From positions 1 to 64,000 of the forward strand of contig NZ_JBNGOZ010000021.1 of assembly GCF_050589825.1 (NCBI RefSeq): a stretch of DNA of 64,000 bases. Reading direction: 5' to 3'. A program made the position numbers and the translations under genes. This document shows, in pieces, positions 49,791 through 57,674 of the stretch. Source of the stretch: Carboxylicivirga longa. Its GTDB lineage: Bacteria > Bacteroidota > Bacteroidia > Bacteroidales > Marinilabiliaceae. Position 1 is the stretch's first letter; each line of letters begins with the position of its first letter. The notes below the pieces were generated by a model that was not told the origin of the DNA, did not search any database, and worked only from the letters and a program-made list of their open reading frames with translations.

Positions 49791-51716
49791 TCAACCCGCT
49801 ACGGTCTTCCCTTTTAGCCGGATGAAGGCAAACAACAGGGCAATAGCCAATAGGTAGGAGTAGATAACCGGTATGCCAAAGGCGGCAGGCAGTGTGCCTG
49901 CGAGCAAGGCCACGGATCCAACCAGTAGCGCATAGGGCATTTGTGTGCGCACATGGTGTATGTGATCGCACGAACAGGCCAGTGAGCTAAGTATAGTGGT
50001 GTCTGAGATGGGTGAGCAATGGTCGCCCAGTACGGCACCGGCCAACACACACGATACGGCATTGTAGAAAAGAGGCAGAATAGCGTCTGTATCCATCCCT
50101 GCTTCCAATCCAATCTTCCAGATAGCCGGCAGAATAAGCGGGTAGATGATGGCCATGGTACCCCAGCTGGAGCCTGTGCTAAAGGCAATGATGGCCGAGA
50201 AAACAAAGGTAAGCGCCGGGATAAATTCCGGACTGATATTAATGGCACTCAGTATGCCGGTGATAAATTCAGCCGTGTGAAGGTGCTCGGTAAGCAGCGC
50301 CAGCGACCAGGCCAATGAGAGAATCAGGATGGCATGAAACATTGTTTTAAAACCATTGATAAGGCCGTCAATGCTTTCCTTTAGGCTAAGAATACGCTGG
50401 GCTGTGGTGAGCAATAGAGCGGCAAACACACCGGCTAGCGAAGACCATATAAGGGCATTGAATACGTCGGCATCACCGATTGTTTTCGATAGTTTGGTGG
50501 TAAAATTAAGCGAAGCATCGCCCCATACTGTTACGTCCCACCCTGTATATATTAAGCCGGCCAGGGTGCCCAGCACCACAATCAGTACCGGTATCACCGC
50601 ATTGAACCAGCGGGGTGTTACATCGTCTGCCATCTCCAGCTCCTTCATAATCTGGGGTGATCGTCCTTTCTTTTTGGCTTCCTCACGCGGGGTGTTCACG
50701 CTTTGTCTTTCTGCCTTCAGCATGGGGCCGAAGTCACGGTTCTGCCATATTAGTAGTCCAATGAACAGTAGGGTGAGTAAAGGATAGAAGGAGTATTTCA
50801 GGGATTGCAGAAACACAGCGTACGCCGAAGTTTCAAGGCCAATTTCGGCCACGCCCTGTTGTATGTAGCTGAGCTCAGCACCAATCCAGGTGGTAATAAA
50901 GGCAATGGCAGCAATGGGTGCCGAGGTGGAATCGACCAGATAGGCTAGTTTCTCGCGCGATATCTTCAGTTTATCGGTTACCGGACGCATGGTGTTACCC
51001 ACCACAAGGGTATTGGCATAATCATCAAAAAAGATGAGTAAGCCCATCAGGTAGGTGATGAATTGTCCTGAGCGGCGATTATTGGCATAGCGCGACAGAA
51101 TATTGACCACCCCACGCATTCCGCCGTTGAGCGATATGAGGGTGACCATGCCGCCAATTAACATGCTGAAGATGATGATAGAAAGGTGTTCCTGGCTTAA
51201 GAGGGCCTGCATCAGGTAGGTGTCGATAATGGCAAAGGCACCCTTAAAAAATGCCATGATAACGCCGGCTCCGGCATATTTATAGATCACGGTGGTGCCG
51301 ATCAGTAAGCCTAGAAAAAGGGAGGAAAACACCTCTTTGGTGATTAATGCCATAATAATGGCAATAAGCGGGGGTAGGAGTGACAACCAGAGCGGAATAG
51401 GCTTGATGGTTTTGCTTTCGATACGGCTCTGCTGTATTAGCTGTATTTCTGTTTCTTGGGTGAAGGTATAATCCAGGTAAAAGCCTTCATCATCTTGCTT
51501 TAGGCTTCTCTTAACCCCATCAATCAGTAGGGTGGGGCTTACAAATTCGCCCGGTGTAGTTTGCTGTATGCGTAAGGTGCTTACAACATCTTTCATCACG
51601 GCCGGTGGTAAGATAATATTGGAGTCATCAGCATCATTGGCCCTAATGCCAAAACTTACGAGTAGGAAAAAGGTAATGAAAAAGGAAAAACGTAAAGTGG
51701 ATTGCCTGCGCATCAT
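49791..51716 (-). CDS. NhaC-family Na+/H+ antiporter with exported N-terminal domain
   Basis: The product has 641 residues. An N-terminal signal-like helix (about 9-26) precedes an extracytoplasmic beta-rich domain (about 27-105) before the antiporter core of about 12 helices, which starts at PLWLSLLPPLIAIIMAL. Typical NhaC-family motifs are LIFFDDYANTLVVGNTMRPV, LAYLVDSTSAPIA, FSTGSSWGTMAIIYPLILP and LAGAVLGDHCSPISDTT. It would exchange Na+ for H+, returning sodium expelled by Nqr. The added N-terminal domain is absent from classical NhaC and may face the periplasm. It converges on the E1 fusion gene; its own terminator is not obvious. Confidence 0.88.
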   Translation of the reverse strand: MMRRQSTLRFSFFITFFLLVSFGIRANDADDSNIILPPAVMKDVVSTLRIQQTTPGEFVSPTLLIDGVKRSLKQDDEGFYLDYTFTQETEIQLIQQSRIESKTIKPIPLWLSLLPPLIAIIMALITKEVFSSLFLGLLIGTTVIYKYAGAGVIMAFFKGAFAIIDTYLMQALLSQEHLSIIIFSMLIGGMVTLISLNGGMRGVVNILSRYANNRRSGQFITYLMGLLIFFDDYANTLVVGNTMRPVTDKLKISREKLAYLVDSTSAPIAAIAFITTWIGAELSYIQQGVAEIGLETSAYAVFLQSLKYSFYPLLTLLFIGLLIWQNRDFGPMLKAERQSVNTPREEAKKKGRSPQIMKELEMADDVTPRWFNAVIPVLIVVLGTLAGLIYTGWDVTVWGDASLNFTTKLSKTIGDADVFNALIWSSLAGVFAALLLTTAQRILSLKESIDGLINGFKTMFHAILILSLAWSLALLTEHLHTAEFITGILSAINISPEFIPALTFVFSAIIAFSTGSSWGTMAIIYPLILPAIWKIGLEAGMDTDAILPLFYNAVSCVLAGAVLGDHCSPISDTTILSSLACSCDHIHHVRTQMPYALLVGSVALLAGTLPAAFGIPVIYSYLLAIALLFAFIRLKGKTVAG

Positions 51717-51736
51717 CGAAGTTAATTTTTTTGCTG

Positions 51737-51768
51737 CGAAGATAAGTGAATCTGAACAATCAGGTCAA
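51737..51768 (-). promoter_or_regulatory. putative promoter of the nhaC-type gene
   Basis: On the minus strand, TTG (51768-51766) is separated by 21 bp from TATCTTCG (51744-51737), one base from TAnnTTTG, 20 bp before the start codon. Confidence 0.45.
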
Positions 51769-52011
51769 GTGTAAGGCCAGGTAATAGAGTGCGGAAAGTG
51801 TTAAAAATCACTTAAATGCTTGAAATGCATTTGAAGATGTGTTAAATTTATTTAACAATACTAGCTACTGAAGTCCTTGCCATAAATCTTAGATGAGGGA
51901 GAGGAATTAACCGTCATTTAAAGTTATCGATAGAGAAAAAAAGCAGGCTGATACGTCCAAACTTCGTCTAAAAATGTTACATTTAAAATAAAGTAGAAGT
52001 TAATAGAGTCG

Positions 52012-52605
52012 ATGAAAAGCATGAATTTTGACATATTCAAAGTACAAAAGCCCGGATTAAAGCCTGCCAAAGGGCGCATACTCATTGCCGAGCCTTTTTT
52101 ACAGGGACCTTATTTTAATCGTTCCATCGTATTCTTAACCGAATATAGCGAAGAGGGTGCGGTGGGTTTTGTGCTTAATAAATCATCAGAGCTTTATCCT
52201 GATGAGGTCATAGAGGACTTGTTTAACTTCAAGGGGGAGCTTTATGTGGGCGGACCCGTATCCTCCAATACGCTCTATTTTATTCATACCCTGGGCGATC
52301 AAATCCAGGGAGCCGTTAAAATAACCGATACCCTCTACTGGGGTGGCGATTTTGATGTGGTTAAGGACATGATAAATACCGGCGTGGCCGATTATACTCA
52401 GGTTAAGTTTTTTGCCGGTTATTCAGGTTGGTCGCCCGGACAGCTGGAAGGTGAGATCAAGGAAAACTCATGGATTGTTGCTGAAGCAAAGGATGCCATG
52501 GTAATGGACGATAACATTGATCACATATGGAAGCAGGCCATGGAAGATTTGGGTGACGTATTTAAGGCCTGGACGAATTTTCCGGAGAATCCAACGTATA
52601 ATTAA
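52012..52605 (+). CDS. YqgE/AlgH family protein
   Basis: The product has 197 residues (a second ATG three codons in is possible). It is a member of the YqgE/AlgH family, small cytoplasmic proteins of unresolved biochemical role found in most Gram-negatives. Diagnostic segments are KGRILIAEPFLQGPYFNRSI, YSEEGAVGFVLNKSS, YVGGPVSSNTLYFIH and the C-terminal FAGYSGWSPGQLEGEI with a conserved W. Its 3' end overlaps the converging aminotransferase gene by 44 bp. The preceding ~300-bp gap holds only AT-rich inverted repeats, for example GTTAAATTTATTTAAC at 51841-51856. Confidence 0.93.
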   Translation: MKSMNFDIFKVQKPGLKPAKGRILIAEPFLQGPYFNRSIVFLTEYSEEGAVGFVLNKSSELYPDEVIEDLFNFKGELYVGGPVSSNTLYFIHTLGDQIQGAVKITDTLYWGGDFDVVKDMINTGVADYTQVKFFAGYSGWSPGQLEGEIKENSWIVAEAKDAMVMDDNIDHIWKQAMEDLGDVFKAWTNFPENPTYN

Positions 52606-53455
52606 TCATGGCCTTGTTGAGCAGGCGGCTGATCGTTTTGCTTACCCGACAGAAGTAACGTTTCTCATTTAGACCCACCACCCACTGAATACCCTGTATC
52701 GCATTGCTCAGAAAAATCTCATCGGCATTCATCAAAGTAGCTTCATCGGTTCCCGCCACTTCATGTAGTGTATACCCATCGGCTCTCAGCAGCCGGATAA
52801 CTTGTTTGCGCATAATACCGTCAACACAGCCCGATGAACGCAGTGGCGTATAAATCTGATCGTTATGCACCCAAAACAGGTTGGAGGCCAAGCCTTCGAT
52901 AATTTGGTGATGCTCGTTCATAATCAACACATCATCCAACCCTTGTTCTGCTTTATATAAACCGGCCAGTACAAAAAATAAGGCGTTGGCTGATTTGAAT
53001 TGCCCCAAATGTTTGATGGCTTTTGTTTCATCTTGATAGATGGTTGTTAACAGCCCTTTTGTATTCAGGGTGTAGCCGCTCGTTGCCAGCGGAGATGCTT
53101 CAATCAGCCAGTTTACACGATTGCTTTGTGGGGTGTAAAGCCCGCCGTCCTCGCGAAATACGCTTAGCCGAATACGTGCATCGCCATATATCTTATTTAG
53201 GCGTACCAGCTTACTGATTTCTCTCTGAAGAAGATATGCAGTTGGTAGTGATTTAATGTCCATTTTTAACAGCGCCATACCGTTAAGCAAACGCTGATAA
53301 TGATCGTTAAACCACAGTGCTTTCAACTGCACGCATCGCATAGTTTCAAACAGGGCATCCCCATAGCGGAAAGCCCGGTTTGAACTGCTTAGAATAGCCT
53401 CGTCAGCAGATTTGATAATGCCGTTGAGTAGAACGCTTCTTTCGCTATTATTCAT
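52562..53455 (-). CDS. class IV aminotransferase / aminodeoxychorismate lyase-like
   Basis: The product has 297 residues with the fold-type IV PLP enzyme pattern: NRAFRYGDALFETMR near the start, RIRLSVFREDGG, the probable PLP lysine K154 in GQFKSAN, and EGLASNLFWV plus GCVDGIMRKQVI toward the C-terminus. Family members include 4-amino-4-deoxychorismate lyase (PabC, p-aminobenzoate for folate) and branched-chain or D-amino-acid aminotransferases; PabC is the most likely by length and motif but is not proved. The gene overlaps the upstream gmhB-like start by 8 bp, suggesting translational coupling, and its 3' end overlaps YqgE. Confidence 0.82.
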   Translation of the reverse strand: MNNSERSVLLNGIIKSADEAILSSSNRAFRYGDALFETMRCVQLKALWFNDHYQRLLNGMALLKMDIKSLPTAYLLQREISKLVRLNKIYGDARIRLSVFREDGGLYTPQSNRVNWLIEASPLATSGYTLNTKGLLTTIYQDETKAIKHLGQFKSANALFFVLAGLYKAEQGLDDVLIMNEHHQIIEGLASNLFWVHNDQIYTPLRSSGCVDGIMRKQVIRLLRADGYTLHEVAGTDEATLMNADEIFLSNAIQGIQWVVGLNEKRYFCRVSKTISRLLNKAMINYTLDSPENSSRP

Positions 53456-53948
53456 CGTTTAAAATGGCTGCGCAAACGGGTAGTATGGAACTGTTCTTCT
53501 CTATCTTAAAGCACTGCTTTAATCCTGCTTTTTGGCCGGCTTCCACATCTCTGTCGGCATCGCCTATCAGGTAAGAACGACTCTTGTCAATACCGTGCTC
53601 TTCAAGTGCTTGTACAATCATGCCAGGCTTGGGCTTGCGGCAATCACAATCCTCCACGCTGTCGTGGTGAGGACAGTAATAAATATCGGTGATGCGAATA
53701 TCGTTATCGAACATCAGTTGCAGGAAGTGCCCGTGTAAAATTTCCACATCATCTTCGCTGTACTCGCCCTTGGCAATGCCCCCCTGATTGGTGATGACAA
53801 TTAATTTATATCCGGCATCCTGAAGTTGTTTCAGACCTTCTATAATGCCCTTATTCAGTTTAAAATCTTTGAATTTGTAGATGTAATAGTGGCCTTCATC
53901 ATTGTTGATAACGCCATCGCGATCGATAAAAACGGCTTTGTTGCCCAT
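53448..53948 (-). CDS. gmhB: D,D-heptose 1,7-bisphosphate phosphatase-like HAD enzyme (GmhB family)
   Basis: The product has 166 residues. It has the HAD nucleophile motif FIDRDGVIN (D9, D11), the ITNQGG motif II, the zinc-binding insert CPHHDSVEDCDCRKP (cysteine/histidine ligands), and GDADRDVEAGQKAG as motif IV. This combination is specific to the GmhB/histidinol-phosphatase group. GmhB removes the 7-phosphate in ADP-heptose synthesis for the LPS inner core, which fits the InaA-type kinase elsewhere in the window; a histidinol-phosphatase role cannot be excluded. It overlaps the next gene by 8 bp and starts 1 bp after the rhomboid gene's stop. Confidence 0.85.
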   Translation of the reverse strand: MGNKAVFIDRDGVINNDEGHYYIYKFKDFKLNKGIIEGLKQLQDAGYKLIVITNQGGIAKGEYSEDDVEILHGHFLQLMFDNDIRITDIYYCPHHDSVEDCDCRKPKPGMIVQALEEHGIDKSRSYLIGDADRDVEAGQKAGLKQCFKIEKNSSILPVCAAILNDE

Positions 53949-53949
53949 A

Positions 53950-54561
53950 TTAGAATATTCTTATTAGTTCGTTGAAAAAGTGAAGTAGTAAAGCCGGGTT
54001 AAGTAGTATTGGAAATACAAAGCCATAAACAGCACCCCAAAAATGTGCATCATGTCCAATGTTATCAACATTGCGCTGGGACATCACCCGCGAATAGACG
54101 AGGTAGCCAATGCCCAGGACAATGCCCGGAACAGGTATGAAGTACAAGTAGATGATGCGGAAGGGGTCGTATAAGATGCTCGCAAATACAACTGCTGATA
54201 CCGCACCGGATGCGCCAATGGCGTTGTAATTATAGTTGTTTTTCTCTTTTAGAAAAGAATAGATGCTTGATACTACAATGGCAGATAAAAAGAACAATAG
54301 AAAAATGAGCTTGCTGTTGCCGGGCAAGCTTTGCATGAAATAGATCTGTACCGAGCGGCCAAAGGACCATAGCACAAACATATTAATCAACAGGTGCATC
54401 CATCCTCCATGAAAGAAGCCATGACTGATCCAACGTATATATTCCTTACGCTCCTTAATTTGCCAGGCGTTAAACTGATATTTGTAAATCAGCTCGGGCT
54501 GACTAAAGCCTGCAATGCTGATGGCGCTGATGGCTATGATGATGATAATTGAAATATCCAT
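53950..54561 (-). CDS. rhomboid family intramembrane serine protease
   Basis: The product has 203 residues with about six transmembrane helices. The catalytic dyad is visible: S118 in NAIGASGAVSA and H173 in GHDAHFWGAVYG. The oxyanion-side HGGWMHLLINM motif (N60) is present. Rhomboids cut transmembrane substrates within the bilayer. The short form lacks any cytoplasmic domain. It heads a tight three-gene unit with the gmhB-like and aminotransferase genes, whose overlaps suggest co-transcription although the functions are unrelated. Confidence 0.93.
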   Translation of the reverse strand: MDISIIIIIAISAISIAGFSQPELIYKYQFNAWQIKERKEYIRWISHGFFHGGWMHLLINMFVLWSFGRSVQIYFMQSLPGNSKLIFLLFFLSAIVVSSIYSFLKEKNNYNYNAIGASGAVSAVVFASILYDPFRIIYLYFIPVPGIVLGIGYLVYSRVMSQRNVDNIGHDAHFWGAVYGFVFPILLNPALLLHFFNELIRIF

Positions 54562-54567
54562 GTTGTG

Positions 54568-54665
54568 TTTTAATGGTTAATTGTCAGTTGTTAATGGTTA
54601 ATTCTCAATGATTCGTTGTTAATGGTTAATTGATTAATTATAATTAATCATCCACCAATTACCCT
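54568..54665 (-). repeat. low-complexity TTAATGGTTAATT repeats between rhomboid and holA
   Basis: The motif TTAATGGTTAATT occurs three times with variations (GTCAG, CTCAATG), then gives way to TTGATTAATTATAATTAATCA, partly palindromic. No gene or clear terminator is seen. Such AT-rich patches are common between Bacteroidota genes. Confidence 0.6.
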
Positions 54666-54682
54666 TCACAATTAATAATTAT

Positions 54683-55684
54683 TTAGTGCATTATTTTAAA
54701 GACCAGTTCTTTCAATAGTTCACCCGATTCGGTGGTGGCGCTGCCAAACCCTTTTGATTTCATGTCGTACTCTCGGATGAGGCTGATGATTTCAACCACT
54801 TTTCGTGCAGGATAATTGCGGGCTCCCTGAGTATAATCCCCTACAAAAAAAGGATTGATCTTAAGGGCTGAGGCGATGGCATTTTTCGATTTGTCGGGCA
54901 GGTAATAATAGGCCAATAACTTTTGGAAGTAGCCAAAAAGCGTTACGGTGGTCATTTGAATGGGGTAGGCTTTCGGGTTTTTGCCAAAGGCCAGGATGAT
55001 TTTATTGGCCTTAGCAATGTCTTTGTTTAACACGGCCTTTTGTAACTCAAAATTATTGTAGTCTTTGCTTACGCCAATGTTTTTTTCAATATGGTCGGCT
55101 GTAATCTGCTTCACCGAGGCACCAATGGCAATCTCCAGTTTATCCAGCTCATGGGTAATCTTCGATAAGTCATTACCCAAGCATTCTGTGAGCAGTGCCG
55201 ATGCTTTGGGTTCAATACTTTTGCCTTTGCTGCGCAGATAGGAGTTGATCCATTCCGGCACCTTATTATCATATAGCTTCTTGGCTTCGAATAGTAGACC
55301 GTTTTTGGCAACACTCTTGTAAAACTTCTTACGCTTATCCAGGGTCTTATATCGGTAATTAATGACTAGTATGGTCGATTTCAGCGGATTGTTGGCATAA
55401 ACTTCCAGATCCTCTATCTTCTGAATATTTTGAGCTTCCTTAACAATAATTACCTGATATTGCGACATCATAGGATACCGGCGTGCTGCGTGTATAATAT
55501 CTGTGGTGTCCACATCTTTCCCATACAGAATGGTTTGATTAAAACCTTTCTCTTCTTCACTTAGCACATTATTGGCAATGTAATTGGTTATCTTATCGAT
55601 AAAATAACCTTCGTCACCCATTAAAAAATAGATGGGACGATACGTCTTTTGCTTTAGTTCCTGTATTATCTGCTCAAAAGTCAT
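54683..55684 (-). CDS. holA: DNA polymerase III delta subunit
   Basis: The product has 333 residues, the usual length for HolA, the clamp-loader subunit that opens the sliding clamp. Conserved pieces are PIYFLMGDEGYFIDKI at the start (a vestigial P-loop region), ARRYPMMSQYQVIIVKEAQ, VPEWINSYLRSKGKSIEPKA, LSKITHELDKLEI and FELQKAVLNKDI. The C-terminal alpha domain with YYLPDKSKNAIASALKINPFFVG fits the Bacteroidota form. It is transcribed from upstream of amn's terminator region. Confidence 0.93.
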   Translation of the reverse strand: MTFEQIIQELKQKTYRPIYFLMGDEGYFIDKITNYIANNVLSEEEKGFNQTILYGKDVDTTDIIHAARRYPMMSQYQVIIVKEAQNIQKIEDLEVYANNPLKSTILVINYRYKTLDKRKKFYKSVAKNGLLFEAKKLYDNKVPEWINSYLRSKGKSIEPKASALLTECLGNDLSKITHELDKLEIAIGASVKQITADHIEKNIGVSKDYNNFELQKAVLNKDIAKANKIILAFGKNPKAYPIQMTTVTLFGYFQKLLAYYYLPDKSKNAIASALKINPFFVGDYTQGARNYPARKVVEIISLIREYDMKSKGFGSATTESGELLKELVFKIMH

Positions 55685-55715
55685 TTTACTTCCTCAAAGG
55701 TCTGTTATCTTTCAT

Positions 55716-55773
55716 AAAACTTACCGGATGACAACATACGATATCAATAGGCGGTGTCATCCGGTAGGTTTTG
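55716..55773 (-). terminator. hairpin terminator downstream of amn
   Basis: A long stem with one mismatch (AAACTTACCGGATGACA / TGTCATCCGGTAGGTTT) lies 18 bp after the amn stop. T-rich runs on both sides would allow function in either direction. Confidence 0.7.
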
Positions 55774-55790
55774 TCCTTTTTATTCTTTCA

Positions 55791-56567
55791 CTAGCTGTCG
55801 AAGCGAAGATGTTTTACGGATTTGCCACCGTTTTTGATGGTTGTAAGTGCCTTAACACCCAATTGAATGTGTTTATGAACATAGTTTTCGGTCACTATTT
55901 TATCACTTGCCGATGTTTTTACACCCGCTGATATCATGGGTTGGTCCGATACGAGTAATAGTGCACCGGTGGGTATGTGGTTGTAAAAACCGACCGTAAA
56001 AATGGTGGCTGTCTCCATGTCAATGGCCATAGCACGTGTTTTCTCCAGGTATTTCTTAAAGCGCTCGTCGTACTCCCACACGCGTTTGTTGGTGGTAAAA
56101 ACGGTTCCGGTCCAGTAGTCCATTTCACTATCGCGGATGGCGCTGGATACGGCGCGCTGAAGGCTAAAGGCGGGTAGTGCCGGTATTTCGGGTGGCAGGT
56201 AATCATCCGATGTACCATCGCTGCGTATGGCCGCGATGGGTAAAACAAAGTCGCCCAGTTCATTTTTCTTTTTTAGTCCGCCACATTTGCCTAAAAATAG
56301 CACGGCCTTGGGGGCAATGGCACTTAATAAATCCATCATGGTGGCGGCATTGGGGCTTCCCATGCCAAAATTAATAATGGTGATGCCATTGGCGCTACAG
56401 TTGGGCATATTGCCGTTGCGGCCTACAATGGGAGCATTGTACCACTCTGAAAATAACTCCACATAATGGTTGAAGTTGGTGAGCAGTATGTAGGGTGTGA
56501 AATCCTCAAGCTTCCGGCCTGTGTATCGGGGAAGCCAGTTGTCAACAATTTCTTTTTTGGTCTTCAT
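55791..56567 (-). CDS. amn: AMP nucleosidase
   Basis: The product has 258 residues, the short AMP nucleosidase form found in Bacteroidota, which lacks the large N-terminal domain of the E. coli enzyme. It would split AMP to adenine and ribose 5-phosphate. It belongs to the purine/uridine phosphorylase fold: INFGMGSPNAATMMDLL, FLGKCGGLKK, AIRSDGTSDDYLPPEIPAL, and the nucleoside-binding AIDMETATIFTVGF. LLVSDQPM and a C-terminal KHIQLGVKAL follow. It is monocistronic, divergent from the small HsdR-N-type gene. Confidence 0.93.
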   Translation of the reverse strand: MKTKKEIVDNWLPRYTGRKLEDFTPYILLTNFNHYVELFSEWYNAPIVGRNGNMPNCSANGITIINFGMGSPNAATMMDLLSAIAPKAVLFLGKCGGLKKKNELGDFVLPIAAIRSDGTSDDYLPPEIPALPAFSLQRAVSSAIRDSEMDYWTGTVFTTNKRVWEYDERFKKYLEKTRAMAIDMETATIFTVGFYNHIPTGALLLVSDQPMISAGVKTSASDKIVTENYVHKHIQLGVKALTTIKNGGKSVKHLRFDS

Positions 56568-56704
56568 GAAAAAACTATTAAGGTTAACCCGGTCATGAAT
56601 ACGTCCGGCATGCGCACATAAAGCGCGCTGTGCAGCGTTTTATTTCTTACGCTAAGGTAACTTTTTCTGTTTAATTTGATTTATTTTGTTGAAAAAAATG
56701 GTCG

Positions 56705-57196
56705 ATGCAGCAACTTAATCTACCGGCAGTAGCTTTTAAAACGAAACAATCGGGTTCACGCCTTCAGGTGTTTGATGAGGTGCGCAAGAAATATGTGGCT
56801 CTCACACCCGAGGAATGGGTGCGTCAGCATTTTATCCATTATCTGGTTAATCACCTGGGGTTCTCACCGGGCTTAGTAGCGGTTGAAATGTTGGTGAAGG
56901 TCAATGGTCTGCGTCAGCGTGCCGATATTGTTTTGTATAACAAGAAAGGAAAGCCGGCGCTTATTGTTGAATGTAAAGCACCCGGCGTGACCCTTACACG
57001 TGCTGTTTTTAACCAGGCGGCACGCTATAATACCCGCTTAGATGTAGATTATCTAGTGGTGACCAATGGCTTGCAGCACTATTGTGCCCGCCTGTTGGAT
57101 GCGCAGGGTAATTATGAGTTGTTAAAGGCTATACCTAATGCGGCCGAGGTCTATGGCCTCCCTAACGGAGACGCTGGTATAGACACTCATCGATGA
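56705..57196 (+). CDS. HsdR N-terminal-type (PD-D/ExK-fold) small protein
   Basis: The product has 163 residues. It matches the type I restriction enzyme R protein N-terminal domain found as a stand-alone protein in many Bacteroidota (PF13588-like): a helical YVALTPEEWVRQHFIHYLV, then the nuclease-core strands RADIVLYNKKG and ALIVECKAPG (D, E and K are the catalytic pattern), then DYLVVTNGLQHYCARL. No helicase, methylase or specificity genes are near, so it is not a complete restriction system. Role unknown, perhaps DNA repair. It overlaps the converging GNAT gene by 35 bp. Confidence 0.85.
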   Translation: MQQLNLPAVAFKTKQSGSRLQVFDEVRKKYVALTPEEWVRQHFIHYLVNHLGFSPGLVAVEMLVKVNGLRQRADIVLYNKKGKPALIVECKAPGVTLTRAVFNQAARYNTRLDVDYLVVTNGLQHYCARLLDAQGNYELLKAIPNAAEVYGLPNGDAGIDTHR

Positions 57197-57674
57197 AGCC
57201 ATCCTTGGTTTTTCGCCATTGTTTCTTAATGCCCACGCGCTCAAAGCCCGCTTGTTCAAAAAGGGCAAGACTGGCTGTGTTGTTAATGCTAATGTTGGCA
57301 TAAAGCTGACGAAGCGCCAGGTTGTTAAAGCAGTAGGTAGTAAATAGTTCCAGTGCCTGACGTGCATAGCCCTTTTGTCGGTAGTTGCGGTGTATAATAA
57401 TGCCCAGGCCACCCCGCTGATGAAAGGCATCAAAGTCAAAGAGATCGATCATGCCAACCGCTGTGTGAGATGTCTCAAGCTCAATAATAAGTCGCAGTTG
57501 TTTGGTTTGAAAAACATCCAGTTGTGCCTGCTCAATATAGGTTTTTAGCTGGTGCCTAGAAAAAGGGGTGAGCGTATTGCTCACCTCCCATATTTCCATA
57601 TTATTTTCCCATTGATAAAGGAGGTCGATATCCTCCGGCTCAAGGGCTCTTAGTAGTATTTCCTCTTGTTGCAT
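57162..57674 (-). CDS. GNAT family N-acetyltransferase
   Basis: The product has 170 residues of the SpeG/RimJ-like GNAT type: LLRALEPEDIDLLYQWENN at the start, VGMIDLFDFD strand, the acetyl-CoA motif HRNYRQKGYARQALELF (Q/R-x-x-G-x-A), and NISINNTASLALFEQAGFE at the end. Substrates in this group include polyamines and protein N-termini; the actual one is unknown. Its ATG overlaps the stop codon of the preceding TPR/PD40 gene by one base, indicating translational coupling, and its 3' end overlaps the HsdR-N-type gene. Confidence 0.9.
   Translation of the reverse strand: MQQEEILLRALEPEDIDLLYQWENNMEIWEVSNTLTPFSRHQLKTYIEQAQLDVFQTKQLRLIIELETSHTAVGMIDLFDFDAFHQRGGLGIIIHRNYRQKGYARQALELFTTYCFNNLALRQLYANISINNTASLALFEQAGFERVGIKKQWRKTKDGFIDECLYQRLR

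Noticed and set aside
56705..57196. Idea that a restriction-modification or defence island is present
   Set aside because: Only one small nuclease-like gene is found; neighbours are housekeeping genes.
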